Position numbers and translations under genes: made by a program. Under the pieces are notes generated by a model. It was given only the letters and a program-made list of their open reading frames with translations. It searched no databases and was not told the DNA's origin. A DNA stretch of 64,000 nucleotides from Micrasema longulum (taxonomy: Eukaryota; Arthropoda; Insecta; Trichoptera; Brachycentridae): positions 62,001-126,000 of the forward strand of contig JAGVSM010003643.1 of the NCBI GenBank assembly GCA_022494885.1, given 5' to 3'. Shown one piece after another: positions 1 through 11,232 of this stretch (the first letter of the stretch is position 1; each line of letters begins with the position of its first letter).

Positions 1-274
1 CAGTACGTGTACACCAGGTCGATTTTCCAGTTTCTAAATTTAGAGCTAAGCCAACTTAATGCGACAAAAATTACGAAATCCTACAATCTTTGAAATATTA
101 TGTATGTTATATAGGGTAATTTTAATTAAGTGTAACAATATAACATGTAGCGTTTATTTGTTTGATACATTCTTGGTGAAATTAAATGATAATACATTAT
201 ATCATTAATATGTAAAGCCTTAACTTCGTGGTCAAACATTTGAGGAAGTGTTATTACAGTAAACGCTCTCGAAA
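1..274. other. AT-rich, nothing recognised
   Basis: No coding, RNA or repeat structure was recognised before the RTE-like fragment. Confidence 0.4.
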
Positions 275-690
275 ATGCTGTCGAAATGCGATCTCTCAGG
301 CGAATGTGTTGTAAAACTATGTACGATAGATGCGTACATTATGTAAGGCTGAGACAAGCATTATCGACAAAATCAAGAAAGGAGCTCTGCGCTGGTTTGG
401 ACATGTAGAACGAATGGACAGCGAAAGAACGGCTAAGAATATTTACAATGCGAATGTTGATGGATGCAGAAATAGAGGAAGACCGAGAAAGACATGGCAA
501 CCAAATCCAACAAATTAAAGATGGACATGTCAAAAGTCGGAATAATCGGCGCGCGTGCATGAAAAGATGTATGAATGTAGAGGAAGCGAGATCTGTATGC
601 AAAGATAGAGTGTTGTGGCGTTCTATCCTCTCTGCCTACCCTTACGGGGAAACGGCGTGATGGTTTGTTTATTTTGTTTGTTTGTAAACG
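275..690 (+). mobile_element. RTE-like LINE, 3' end fragment (copy 1), broken frame
   Basis: Matches the C-terminal end of the RTE-like reverse transcriptase family seen throughout the window (LRWFGHVERM, GRPRKTW, SAYPYGETA). It is 5'-truncated, and the frame shifts at about 330 and again near 500, so it is dead. It ends GGCGTGATGG followed by TTTGTTTG-type simple repeat, the microsatellite-like tail usual for RTE elements. Confidence 0.85.
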
Positions 691-1374
691 CCCTCTTAAC
701 CGGCCTTGACGGGACCGACCCAGGGCCGGAAACGAAAAAGTCAGTTAAAGAGAAGGTAGTGGAAAACACATTTAAAAAAACACTTTTGCAAGAAAGAAAA
801 AAACCCATTTTTTTCAAAACACTAAGAAAACAGAACTTTTATTCTGTATTAGAAACTCACACATTAAAAATTAACATTTCACAAACTGTAAAAAACATGT
901 ACAGGAAAAATCACTCCAAAAGAGGCATTCCTAGAAGAGGCCGGTTATTTATTTATATATTTTCTATATTACGTACGCAAAATTATAACCCAATATTCTA
1001 CTCATTCACTACGGATAAGTCGAGCGAGCGGAACGGTGCGGTATAGCGAGAATATTAAGCCTTGTAAGGATCCATCGGTTCCTTTAGGACATTAAGGCAA
1101 TGCCTGTTCTCGATCGTACATATAACAATACGTAATATCTGAAGATTTATTTAAGAAATTGATGCGAAGGATTCTCACCATATTTCAGGAAATAATTAAT
1201 CCTCCCGGGGCTATCTGAAAGTCTAATTTTAGTACGCGGGGCTGTACCGGGAGTATCTGAATCCGGGAACTCGGTACTTTATAATTTAGTATTATTTATT
1301 AAATGCTTCACCAGAATATAATAGAATTTACCATAATATATTCCTGGGAAATGATTCTTCCTTGATTACAAACT
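691..1374. other. AT-rich spacer, nothing recognised
   Basis: A frame is open at 615-1046, but it begins inside the LINE tail and has no recognisable motif; its composition is that of AT-rich noncoding sequence. Confidence 0.35.
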
Positions 1375-2345
1375 AAACAATAATGTACTAATGAGAAAGC
1401 ACGAAATTAAAGATCTTGGGATTGTTTTAGACTCAAAACTATTTTTTAAATCGCATATCAATAAAATTACCTCCAAAGCATTGAGCATGTTAGGTTTCAT
1501 AATTCGAATGAGTAAACACTTTGATAATCCAAAGGCCGTTATTTCATTATATTATACATTTGTCAGAAGCCATTTGGAATACGCCTCTCAGATATGGAAT
1601 CCCCAGTATGCCATATATATAAGTAGAATAGAAAATATTCAAAACAAATTTATAAAGTACCTTAAATACAAAACCGGTATTTCTTATGTATCTACTCTCA
1701 CTGCCTCCACCTTCCATGGAATCATTTCTCTACAATACCGCAGAGTGTGTGCGGACCAACTACTGCTTTACAAAATTATGACAGGAATGGTTGACTGTAC
1801 AGAGCTGCTTGGTTTAATAACAATACATGTGCCAGCCAGGATTTGTAGACGGTACCACCTGTTTCATGTACCAATAAGTAAAACATCGTATGTTAAAAAT
1901 GCTTTTTTTCGTAGGTCTTTTTCAATGTACAATACAAAATTAAAAAATATAGATTACACAAACATCACTCTGTCAGATTTAAAATTTACACTAAATGTGT
2001 ATTAGGTAACTTAGTAGACATTATAATAATAAATATGTACATCTCCCTTCCCCTCCTAATCCTCTCTTCAAGCATTTTTGTGCTTATCCCGCCCAATTTA
2101 CAATAACTTAATGTTCTTAAAATAAATATTTTAAAAATCTTTGATTATTGAGTACATGAAAATAACATTTTTATGTGTATAAATTGTATGTGTTTATTTG
2201 ATGTGTAATATATTTTCTTTACTAACTTTGTATACTATGTGGAAATTTGTTATTAGTTCTGAGTTTATACACTATATCTGTTTGTTTACTAAAAATATGT
2301 ATGTAGAACTGTTGATTTCCCAAATAAAACAAAAAATAATAATAT
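1375..2345 (+). mobile_element. LINE (jockey/CR1-like group), C-terminal RT fragment and 3' UTR
   Basis: The frame 1391-2005 encodes KDLGIVLDSKLFFKSHINKI, then VRSHLEYASQIWNPQY. This is the thumb and C-terminal region shared by jockey/CR1-like LINE reverse transcriptases. It ends with a stop at 2003-2005 and is followed by about 340 bp of AT-rich 3' UTR ending in AATAAATCC-like sequence. It is 5'-truncated: endonuclease and catalytic RT motifs are missing. Confidence 0.82.
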
Positions 2346-2377
2346 AAATAAATCCAATATTGAGGGATACGTATTAC

Positions 2378-2794
2378 AATTGAACGTAGTTATGCAGAAA
2401 GTAGCCAGTCCACAATTTAGAAAAAATGAGATATTGATGTTATCGGGTGCAATAAGGTCAATTCTATGTTCTGCTTAAAACAGCCAGACCGCTTTCATAC
2501 AAAAAAACTGTATTAATCACCATATGAAAATGGTATCGATCACAAAAACGGAATTTCTCAATTAGCAGAAAACACCCTAGCACTCGAAAAATCTTCCGGT
2601 AATTTAAAAATCATTAAAACTGGTCAAATACATAATTAGATTACATAATCATAATGATATAAAATAATTTCAAAAACAAGTCAAAAACATTCCAACTGTT
2701 GTGTAGATTTGATAATTCAGTATTTTCACAAAGGTGCTATTATCTCAGTTTCACTTTTCTACGCCTGGCTGCTTTCTGCATAACTACGTTCAAT
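2378..2794. mobile_element. MITE family Z, copy 1, intact ends
   Basis: A 417-bp noncoding element. The first 29 bases (ATTGAACGTAGTTATGCAGA...) recur as an inverted repeat at 2766-2794 with one mismatch. Partial relatives lie at 15945-16218 and 49794-50185. No protein is encoded. Confidence 0.75.
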
Positions 2795-3223
2795 TATTGT
2801 TCAGTTTTATTTAATAGGGAAATATCACATACTACGAATACCGATAAAAATGTATGAAATAGATTTAGAAAAATTAATTGTATTTCAACAACAACAACAA
2901 CAAACCATCACGCCGTTTCCCCGTAGGGGTAGGCAGAGAGGATAGAACGCCATAACACTCTTATCTTGGCATACAGACCTCGCTTCCTCTACATTCATAC
3001 ATCTTCTCATGCACGCCGATTATTCCTACTTTTGACATGTCCATCTTCAAATATTTGATGGACTTGATCGTGCCATGTCTTTCTCGGTCTTCCTCGTTTT
3101 CTGCATCCATCAACATTTGCATCGTAGATACTTTTAGCCGTTCTTTCACTGTCCATTCGCTCTACATGTCCAAACCAACTCAGCACCCCTTTCTTGATTC
3201 TGTCAATAATGCATGTCTCAGCC

Positions 3224-3846
3224 TTTTTTTATATATTTTTTTATTTTTTTTTATTTTCTTTTATTCAGGAAACATACAGTACAGTTACAAAGTTTAATAT
3301 TTTACACAATTAGGACTTAATTCTAATGGACCAGTGAAGTTTCCATATTAAAAAGCAATTAAATGTAAGGTTAATTATGAAAGTATAAAAAAGAGAAGGA
3401 AAAAGAAAACATAAATGAAAGTTAAATAGGTGCGAAGGTTTTCACGGTCACTGTTATCAATATTATGTATCTTTTTTGGGTGATACCGTGTATGTTGGAT
3501 TTGATCCGACGTTTCGGCTACCATTGCAGGAGCCATCTTCAGGGAAAACTGTGAGTTTTCCAGTTTTCAGTTTTTTCAACAGTTTTCCCTGAAGATGGCT
3601 CCTGCAATGGTAGCCGAAACGTCGGATCAAATCCAACATACACGGTATCACCCAAAAAAGATACATAATATTGATAAATGAAAGTTGTTTAAAAATTAAA
3701 ATTTAAGTAAAAAAAATATATTTTAAGGTTTGTAGTTTGTAGTGAGTATTTACAAATGGAAATAATATTAAAAATGAAGAAAATTTGTAAGAGTAATTAA
3801 GAATGGAAATAAAGAATGAAAAACATGCTCAGATGTAAAAATAAAA
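3224..3846 (-). mobile_element. LINE-tail repeat X inside the RTE-like copy
   Basis: Starts with a T-rich tract and ATTCAGGAAACATAC and matches 21300-21575 (shared TTCTAATGGACCAGTGAA type sequence). Read on the minus strand it resembles a 5'-truncated LINE 3' UTR ending in A-rich sequence. A Penelope-like hairpin is inserted within it. Confidence 0.7.
3424..3673. mobile_element. Penelope-like hairpin element with 13-bp target duplication
   Basis: Two 97-bp arms (3456-3552 and 3579-3675) are near-perfect inverted copies of the Penelope-like terminus also found at 28465 and 30845. The 13-bp flank ATAAATGAAAGTT occurs on both sides (3411-3423, 3674-3686). No coding sequence lies between the arms. 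Each arm holds CTGAAGA, a short GGCT/AGCC stem and GAAA, similar to a hammerhead ribozyme core. Confidence 0.85.
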
Positions 3847-4400
3847 CCTTATACACTTCACTTCACGGACACTTCATGGATCTCGACATTTGTGCACCTA
3901 TCATACATCGTTTTACCACACATTCGCCTGAGGGATCGCATTTCGACAGCATTCAACCTACTTTCATCATTATTTTTCCAATTCCATACTTCGCTACCAT
4001 ACATTAGAGTTGGAACTAGAACTCCGTTGTGAACTGCTAGTTTAGCCTCCTGCGATAAACATTTGTTTGCCAAAGTATAATGTTTTTATAGATAACTTTT
4101 TTTTTTTTTAATTATGTCCCTACAAAAACGCGACACATTTTGCCTTGATAATTGTTACGTCAAGATTCGTGACGATTTTCTATTTCAATTTCAACGGTCA
4201 CAAACAAAATTCAGAATGTACACGAATCGTGACGTATTAGGGGTGTGGCAAATGCAATGGACCGTTTTCGTGGGAATTCAAAATTATAAATTTAAAAATA
4301 TTTTTTATGCTAAGTACAAAAATTTTTTTTTTGTTCGACAGTATTTCATATACCTTTTTTTAAAAAAAAATAAATTTGTAAAAAAAGTAAATTTTCCCTA

Positions 4401-4692
4401 TTATATATTACACAAAGAAAATATCAGATTAATAATAAATTTATAGCAGGTAATAATAATAATACATATACATTGTGATACATTAAATAATAATAAAAAA
4501 CAATGGTCTGCATAGTAAAGCGGCGGACTTATTACCACTGGCAATCTCTTATAGTCTAATGAAAAAAAAGTTGATAAAATATAAACCATAAAAATATAAA
4601 ATATAAACCTATTGTTTACATTACAATAGTAACATAAAATACATTTAGTTACATTTTAATACACTCTGTTATGTTTACAAAGATTTATAAAA
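4401..4692. other. AT-rich, nothing recognised
   Basis: No supported feature. Confidence 0.35.
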
Positions 4693-4815
4693 TTACAACA
4701 GAGAAATAAATATGTTAGTCTGGGCATTTACAGGGCTTATGCCCTGTCGTTGGCTGGTTTAAGTGGCCTCTTTACACAGTGTAACGTTTACCATTTTGCC
4801 TATGTTTGAACATCC
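4693..4815. mobile_element. MITE family U, partial copy
   Basis: Shares CATTTACAGGGCTTATG, TGGTTTAAGTGGCC and TTTGCCTATGTTTGAACATC with the complete copy at 43605-43818. The right arm is missing. Confidence 0.7.
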
Positions 4816-5560
4816 ATATAACTTCAAATCTGCCGTCTGTCGACTTTAGTGATGTAAAAGAGCGGCAATCTTTACTGTTGCGAAGAAAATGTTTTTTAAT
4901 ATGATGAAAGAACATTTTAAGTTATTTCCTGCAAAGTAATATATTTGCAGTTAAAGCACCTTAGGTAGGACACGTCGATTTAAACCGAATCCAATTTGTT
5001 GAACGTTAAATAAAATCGAACCTGTGGATAAAATTTTCGATTTTATTTCTGGTTTTGTTGAAACGGAGGCTAGTCTTCGTTGGGTTAGGTAGTTAGCATA
5101 AGAGCCGCAAAGTGTTCGTTCGAAAAGGTAGTCAAATAAATCAAAACTCTTATTTTAAAATGTTAATTCTTCCGAATCAGCTGAAACACTTTCACCAAAA
5201 AATAAACTGTTACTGGGATAAAAAAAATCCGTAATTTTTCGGAAACAGCTGTCGTCTCATAAGAAAATTAAACTGTTACTTTGAAAAAAAATTAGTCGGG
5301 GTTTCAAATGAGCAAGTTTGTAGAGCAGTCTGACAAAACCTTGCCACCCCCGCATGAAAATTAAATAAATGAAAAACTGTTTAATAATAACAGTTGAGAG
5401 CAGCGTGGCTCGTTACAAGTAACAGTTTAAATATTGTTGTAAAATGTGTTTTAGAAACAGATTGATTTGTGAAACGGTAACTGGTACTTCTTTTAAAAAA
5501 CTGAAATTTCCATCTCTAATGTAGTGGAAACGAGAGCAATATACAATTATGATGGCATTC
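4816..5560. other. AT-rich spacer, nothing recognised
   Basis: No open frame with recognisable motifs and no clear repeat boundaries. Confidence 0.3.
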
Positions 5561-5561
5561 A

Positions 5562-5805
5562 TCATCTCCTTATCCACACCCAGTGATGCATAGAGCTCTG
5601 TATTTGAGTTCCAACTGCAGTGTATATGGATCGGTTATTTTTTTACATGGAAGGTAAGGTGATCAGTCAAACGCTTCAAGAGGCCAGTCCATGAATATTG
5701 AAATATACAACAATATTTCCCGTTTACCCTGTTAGCTAACGAACCTAGGACCTCAAACCTGGTGGGCGAACACCCTAACCACAACACTACGAGGCGGGCT
5801 TATCT
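5562..5805 (-). mobile_element. tRNA-derived SINE, family B, degenerate
   Basis: Shares the body GAAGGTAAGGTGATCAGTC and neighbouring blocks with the copy at 24181-24431. Its minus-strand head reads GCCTCGTAGTGTTGTGGTTA, resembling a tRNA A-box region; the B box is eroded. Confidence 0.6.
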
Positions 5806-6895
5806 CCACTCGGTTTCTTTTTTTAAGATTTTTACCCGAGAGCTGCCATCGAGTCAAAACACTCGTCCAGGTTTCTAGTTCTATTTTTACGCTCAGAACT
5901 GTATTGTACTGTATTCAGAGCAGAACTGTGAGATACACGTGTAGGATACGAACGAACTAACGAAACGAAGGCACAACATGCTAAGGGGTCGGGGCTGGTA
6001 GCGTACCTTGGAGAAATTAAATATCAGAAGTAGCAAGAATCCACTAAAATATTTAGGCGCAACCCTAGGTGTCTATGGACATTAAATAAAATATATCGTC
6101 GTTTTGGCACAACGAATTTTCGAAAAATGAAATTTCTTCATAACTGCCATAAAATAATCCTTGTTTACGTCATATTTTATATCGCGGTTTTATTAAAATT
6201 TTTGGTTGGGGATCAGCTTTTAACTTTAAAAATGCAGTATCTTCCAACTGTAGTCCTTAATTAAATTAACTGTAGCTTGATTAAAATGACAACTGTCAAA
6301 CTTATGTCAATAGTGATTGGAAATTACTGATCACTGACATGTACCGATCAAATCGATTCATTCAAACATGAAACTCTGTTTCCAAAAATATATATAAAAT
6401 CGCAAAAAAGCCTATTTTAGTGTGTTTAAGACCACCACCAAAAAATAAGACATTTATACTTTTTTCATAAACAACATCAAATAAATTATTTTTTTATTCG
6501 ATCAATTTACATTGATCAATTTGTCCCATCTCTGACGTTTTTGCAAAATGATGGAACCTTGCAAGAACGTCTTTAATAATTAGGTTTATTTTAGTTTTTT
6601 TTTAAATTTCAAAGCTGATTTTATATATTTATGCTGATTTATATGTCAAGCATTGTATTCAAAAAATAAATTAACATACCAGATACGAATGATTTTTCGT
6701 GTGTCAATCCTTAGACGACACTACAAAGTTATGTCGTCACTTTTGCTGACAACTGTCATTCTAATCATGTATTTTAAGGACTTTAGTAAAATGTTAGTTA
6801 CCAACTTGTTCCAGAAACCAGAAGATATATACGCACAAATAAGTTATAGACTGTCTTTTTTTGTTTTTGTTTGCAAATTTGAATAATCTTCTATA
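5806..6895. other. AT-rich spacer with one short shared block
   Basis: The only structure seen is about 45 bp at 5828-5872 (GAGTCAAAACACTCGT core) that recurs inverted at 12090-12135. The frame at 6653-6886 has no recognisable motif. Confidence 0.35.
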
Positions 6896-7130
6896 TGTAT
6901 GTATATTTTTTGTGTGATCCCGTGTAAGTTGGTTCTTTACTTTCAGGGTTAACTGTGTGTAGTGTAGAAAAAAAGTGTTTATGTACTAGTAATTTGTACC
7001 GTGTCGCAGTCGGCAGTAGAGACATTCCGTGTCATTTTTGTAGTGTGTAGTGCCGGGAACCATGTTGAGTTTAATTTCAGCCCGTCGTCATTGCTTATGC
7101 TTTTGCACGAATAATGAAAGATGCAATTAA
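6896..7130 (-). mobile_element. Penelope-like element, eroded 3' end
   Basis: Parallels 28480-28790: GTGATCCCGTGTAAGTTGG, then ATGTACTAGTAATTTGTACC and GTGCCGGGAACCATGTTGA. The hairpin/ribozyme-like core present in other copies is deleted, and the coding part is missing. Confidence 0.75.
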
Positions 7131-7279
7131 AATACACAAACACCCCCGAATAACATATGTCTTTATACTCACATAATAACTAATAACGAATTCGTCCTTC
7201 TTTAGTGTAGGTATGTAAAATACATTGGAATTCATTTGTCACCGTATCTCTTCCAGTCTAGACCAATGCCAATATTATA

Positions 7280-7500
7280 ATTATTATTATCTTTTTTTAT
7301 TCAGAAAAACAACAGCAATACAACAAATTATACACAGCATTATAAAAAAACATAAAATCAAGCCAAATCAGTTTTCCATATAAATACAATTATAAAAATC
7401 CATTTCATTTAGATATAAATACACGTAGAAGTGCATCTATCAATCTTATGATCATCAATCAATCTTATTTTAATCTTCCTTGTTTCATATTGTTATCTCT
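7280..7500 (-). mobile_element. LINE 3' tail (X-like), minus strand
   Basis: CTTTTTTTATTCAGAAAAAC followed by an AT-rich body resembles the T-rich starts of the other reverse-oriented LINE tails. No coding sequence remains. Confidence 0.45.
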
Positions 7501-8828
7501 ACCGGGACAATGCCCGCGTTCCAACAAATTTTAGGTGAAATGTTTCGATATTCATATACGTACGATACGTTTCATCTCTTTCTTTCTCATGCGAAAATGT
7601 AGAGAGAAAACATTAACTTTGGGACAGTTATAGAATTGACCCGCGCGGGCGGTGATTTTTCTTAATAATATTCTAGATAACGTGTATAGAAATACGAAGG
7701 TTAATAGGTCATTATAAATTTGAATGAATGATTTAAAAATATAAATTATAAAACCTAATTACATTATATTATGTACTTTCTTTATAATATATTTTAGGTA
7801 CAATTTTTTTTTTATTAGTAGCAAAATTTGGGGGGCCATTGACCCAATGGACATAAAGGAAAGCCGCCGCTGCTTGGCGGGTTATTCCTTTTATAAAAAA
7901 AGGTGATGGAGGGTATAATTATTTTCTGTAGAATGCAAATATAGTCTTATTTTTTTTTCGAATTGGATCAGTTTTATGTATCGACTCCCCCCCCCCCCTC
8001 ATCACCAACCCCCGTGGGCAGTAATCAAAATAAGTTTGATAATCTATGAGTCGGATGAACATCGGAGCCGGACGGACGTCGCTTTGCTTGGTGTATTGCT
8101 GATACATCTACTTACGGGAAACGTGTGTTTGTGCGTCGTATAAAATACCTAACTCACGCGTGCTGGCTTACCACTGCCTCTCCTTAATAATTGTGCCATA
8201 TAATATAAAGTGGAAAAACTTCATCCGAAGACTCTTACTAGAAATCTTTCTCGTATTTTCCTAACTAACAAAATAACTTTTAAAACCAGCTTATGAGTTG
8301 TATAGGCATTAATTTCATTTCAATTTAAAGCAAGTACTTCAGTATAACTGAGTTGATTGAAGTTATTTTTTGCACTATAAACATGGAATCATTTAAGGTT
8401 TAAATGTATCTAAAAAAGCAGCTCGGTACATTCGTATAAACGTAGAAATTGGGCGCAAGGTTGTCATGTCCGATAAGTTGTGTACAGTACTCGTATACGC
8501 CTTCCCACCTGGCTGTAATACGATGTCGTCGGTCTAACTTGGAAAATTCGTAAATCCAAAACTATTTTGTTTGGGGGAAATTAATATATTAAAAACAGTT
8601 TTTACTACAGAAGCGAAATTAAAAAATATAACAGAGCACTGTACGAATATAGAAGTTTTACACACATATCGATTATTTGAAGTCGTAACAGAAAACTCAA
8701 AAATATCGTTTTTGGCCATTTGTGAACTTACGAGTTTTATAAGTTGGGGTGACGATAAACGTGTATATAATTTCGTATAATAATAATGTATATTTATTTC
8801 AAAGTAGTTTTAATATTTTGATTATTTT
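7501..8828. other. AT-rich spacer, nothing recognised
   Basis: Contains a C homopolymer at about 7987-7998. The frames at 8534-8780 overlap on opposite strands and have no motif. Confidence 0.3.
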
Positions 8829-9008
8829 ATGGCGGCTTCCGTGGTGTAGTGGTTAAGACGGTTGACTCACACACGAAAGGTTCCGGGATCGATTCCCGAT
8901 AAGAACAAAATCAAATAATGTGATTTTCTCAAGCCTTAGTGTTCTGTGCTGTAATTCACCACGGTAATTCGGCGTCCTGGCCTGTTGTGGTGCAAATAAT
9001 AATAATGA
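8829..9008 (+). mobile_element. tRNA-derived SINE, family A, copy 1
   Basis: Head GGCGGCTTCCGTGGTGTAGT with A-box-like TGGTGTAGTGGTTA and B-box-like GGTTCCGGGATCGATTCCC. A body shared with 16837-17000 and 26702-26882 follows (TTCTGTGCTGTAATTCACC) and a (AAT)n tail. This is a SINE, not a functional tRNA gene: the acceptor stem is incomplete. Confidence 0.85.
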
Positions 9009-9758
9009 TATTTGTTTTTTAAAGTTAGAAAATAAATTAACAACTGATGTTTTTATAATATTTCTTTCTGTGTGATAAATGCACTTAATAATTTTGATAT
9101 AAAATTGTGAAAAACTGGTTAAGTTTTACTATTTTATTTCCTCAACGCGCAATTTGGCATCTTCAGTCTTAGAGAATGGCTGAGACTCGCAAACGAAGGG
9201 TCCTGGGTTCTTTTTAAATTCAAAATAATTTTATAGACCCTCACGGATTTACATTATTTAAAAAAAAATATTGTTGGTGTGTTTCCGTGTACCTGGTCGA
9301 CTTATCCGCCGCAGATCTCGTTTTTGTTCTGCAAGTTCTAGGACCAACTATAACATGCATTAACCTATCCTTAGGCTCCACTTATCGTTGTCCACCTTTT
9401 TAAAAGGCGTATTTTGAATTTGTTAATTTTTTAGACGACTTTTCAGGAATTTGTTTGGAAACTTTTCGCCTTAAAAATTATTAAAAAAAACAATCTTACT
9501 GTATTTTGCTGGGTTTTTCATTAGTATTTTAATACAGTATTGTGCCCATTTATTCCATAAATATAACTTAATTTTTATTAAAATATTCATAACTCAAAAC
9601 AAGATACGCCTTTTTGAAATATGGACGACGATATATGGTAATCAGTATGAGAATAAGGTTGATATATTGTGTTCTGGACTTAAAAGTTATAAAACGGGTT
9701 TGATTTCTTTTTTCTCTCTCTTGTTTTTCTGTTTTGGTGCTAATAAAAATATACATAT
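9009..9758. other. AT-rich spacer, nothing recognised
   Basis: No supported feature. Confidence 0.3.
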
Positions 9759-9838
9759 AATAATAATAATAATGTTTGGATAATTTATATAGCGCCATTT
9801 TTGTGAAAATCATCTCAAGGGAGCTGTACAATAAATAA
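9759..9838 (-). mobile_element. L2/CR1-type LINE 3' tail
   Basis: ATTTATATAGCGCCATTTTT and TCATCTCAAGGGAGCTGTAC mirror the tail of the L2-like copy at 44700-44760. Only the 3' terminus is present. Confidence 0.7.
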
Positions 9839-9842
9839 ATAT

Positions 9843-10255
9843 CCCAGCACGTCTTGCAGCTACAGAGCGCATGGACGGTTGTGATTCTAGTTCCTCGTCT
9901 TCAATTATGATATATAGGAGCTAGATAACAGCACGTCTTGCAGCTACAGAGCGCATGGACAATAAGAAATCTGGCCCCTATTTACATTTTCATGTTAAAA
10001 AAAAATAATATTTGACAATGAAGTTTAGAGTTTAAGTGATATTTTGAAAAAAGAAATAAAAAGCAAATTTACAAAAATAGAAGTTAGATAACAACAAGTC
10101 TTGCAGCTACTGAGCACGTGGACGGTTGAAATTCTGGATCCCATTTACTAAATTTAGATATTTGATAGTTGATAACATTTACATAATATGATAAAAATAA
10201 TATGATAGCTAACATCACAAAAAGTCGTGCAGCTACAAAACGCATCGACGATGTT
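9843..10255 (+). repeat. Four diverged copies of a GTCTTGCAGCTAC unit
   Basis: AGCACGTCTTGCAGCTACAG and GCGCATGGAC-type sequence recur at about 9846, 9931, 10094 and 10219. The unit is preceded by TAGATAACA-like sequence in copies 2-3. Spacing is irregular (about 85, 163 and 125 bp). Function is unknown. Confidence 0.7.
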
Positions 10256-10802
10256 TATAATACATAAATAATACAACAAACCGAACTTAACTGTGATATT
10301 TTTTATCAAGTACAGTGAGTACATCTGCGGACATCGAGTAACACCCACGTACTTTCAATGTATAGGCGTGGTGGGCGCATAAACAATGGGACCATGTCCG
10401 ATTGAACACAATTTTATTATTCCGTCGTAAAGTATTGTCCGCCATCCGCCGTGGCTAAGCGGGTCGCGAGCGGAGCGGGTCTAGCCCGTTCCACTCCCGG
10501 AGCTGAGAATATAAATATAAACAAACTAGTTCCAAGCGGGCGCAACACTCGGCCGAATCTCGTTTGCCGGCCGTAGGAGGATGGTGAAGTGAATCAGGTC
10601 GAAAACTGTGTCGAAGCTCGTGCATTTAACTTTAAAATCGGACTATCGTTTCATTGTCGCTGACGCGTGACTTAGAAGTCCTCGGTTCGAATTTATCTTC
10701 AGAACTGATTTCCTGACTTTAATTTTTCCATCGTCCGTACCTAATGGTGCATAGGGTACTGAGCTGGCCTTCTTAACGCTTTGTGTGCCAGTATAGCAAC
10801 AT
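10256..10802. other. Spacer with one tRNA A-box-like site
   Basis: TGGCTAAGCGG at about 10453 fits the pol III A-box consensus, and GTTCCACTC at about 10489 is a poor B box; possibly an old SINE head. At about 10738-10770 a short piece resembles the family-B SINE body (TAATGGTGCATAGGGTACTG). Confidence 0.35.
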
Positions 10803-11034
10803 ATTACAATGGAAAGTTAACGGTTATCTTCAATTTTATCTACAAAGTAAAATTAAGTTTTCCGTATGAAATATAGAATACGCATGCATTTTTTCTCTAA
10901 ACGTGTGCAATTACAGGTTACCGATGAAGATACTTTAATTTTCATACAAATATACGCATTTTCGTACATAAATTTCGATTTTACTTTATAGATAACTCTG
11001 TTAACTTCCGATTGTAATTCCCCCGCAGGGCCCT
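10803..11034. mobile_element. MITE family V, copy 1
   Basis: Left end ATTACAATGGAAAGTTAAC...AAAGTAAAATT and right end AATTTTACTTTATAGATAAC...ATTGTAATTC are inverted repeats of about 50 bp. It ends in the GGGCCCT motif that also begins copy 2. Confidence 0.75.
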
Positions 11035-11232
11035 GATTACAATGAGAAGTTGAGAGAGATATCTTCAATAATTGTCAAAGTAAAATCGAATTTTTATTAC
11101 GAAAAAGTTCATATTTTTTATTTAAAACGTGTTCAATTATATGTTAACGACACATTTTGTTTTGAAAAAACCTTTTTGCTTTATAGAAAATTTAAGATAA
11201 TTCTGTTAACTTCCCATTGTAGACGGAGCCCT
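11027..11232. mobile_element. MITE family V, copy 2, abutting copy 1
   Basis: Starts AGGGCCCTGATTACAATGAG and ends TTAACTTCCCATTGTAGACG + GAGCCCT. Terminal inverted repeats match copy 1. The two copies share or overlap the GGGCCCT end. Confidence 0.7.

Larger units (their letters stand above)
2886..4075 (-). mobile_element. RTE-like LINE 3' end (copy 2), interrupted
   Basis: On the minus strand, 3223 to 2886 codes the end of the RTE-like RT, with a (TTG)n tail at 2886-2900. The upstream part (ANKCLSQEAKLAVHNGVLVP, TLMYGSEVWNW, RRMCGKTMYDRCTNVEI) continues at 4073-3850. The two halves are separated by a different LINE tail at 3224-3846. Confidence 0.85.
2815..4400. mobile_element. MITE family Y, copy 1, split by nested insertions
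   Basis: The left end TAGGGAAATATCAC (2815) and the right part (4076-4400, ending TTTTCCCTA) match the uninterrupted 416-bp copy at 13085-13500. The copy is split at 2886 by an RTE-like LINE, which holds another LINE, which in turn holds a Penelope-like hairpin. Confidence 0.8.

Noticed and set aside
615..1046. 143-codon frame after the first RTE-like fragment
   Set aside because: It starts in the LINE tail, is Lys/Asn-rich from AT composition, and has no motif.
7987..7998. C homopolymer as a regulatory site
   Set aside because: Single homopolymer run with no supporting context; may be a sequencing or slippage feature.
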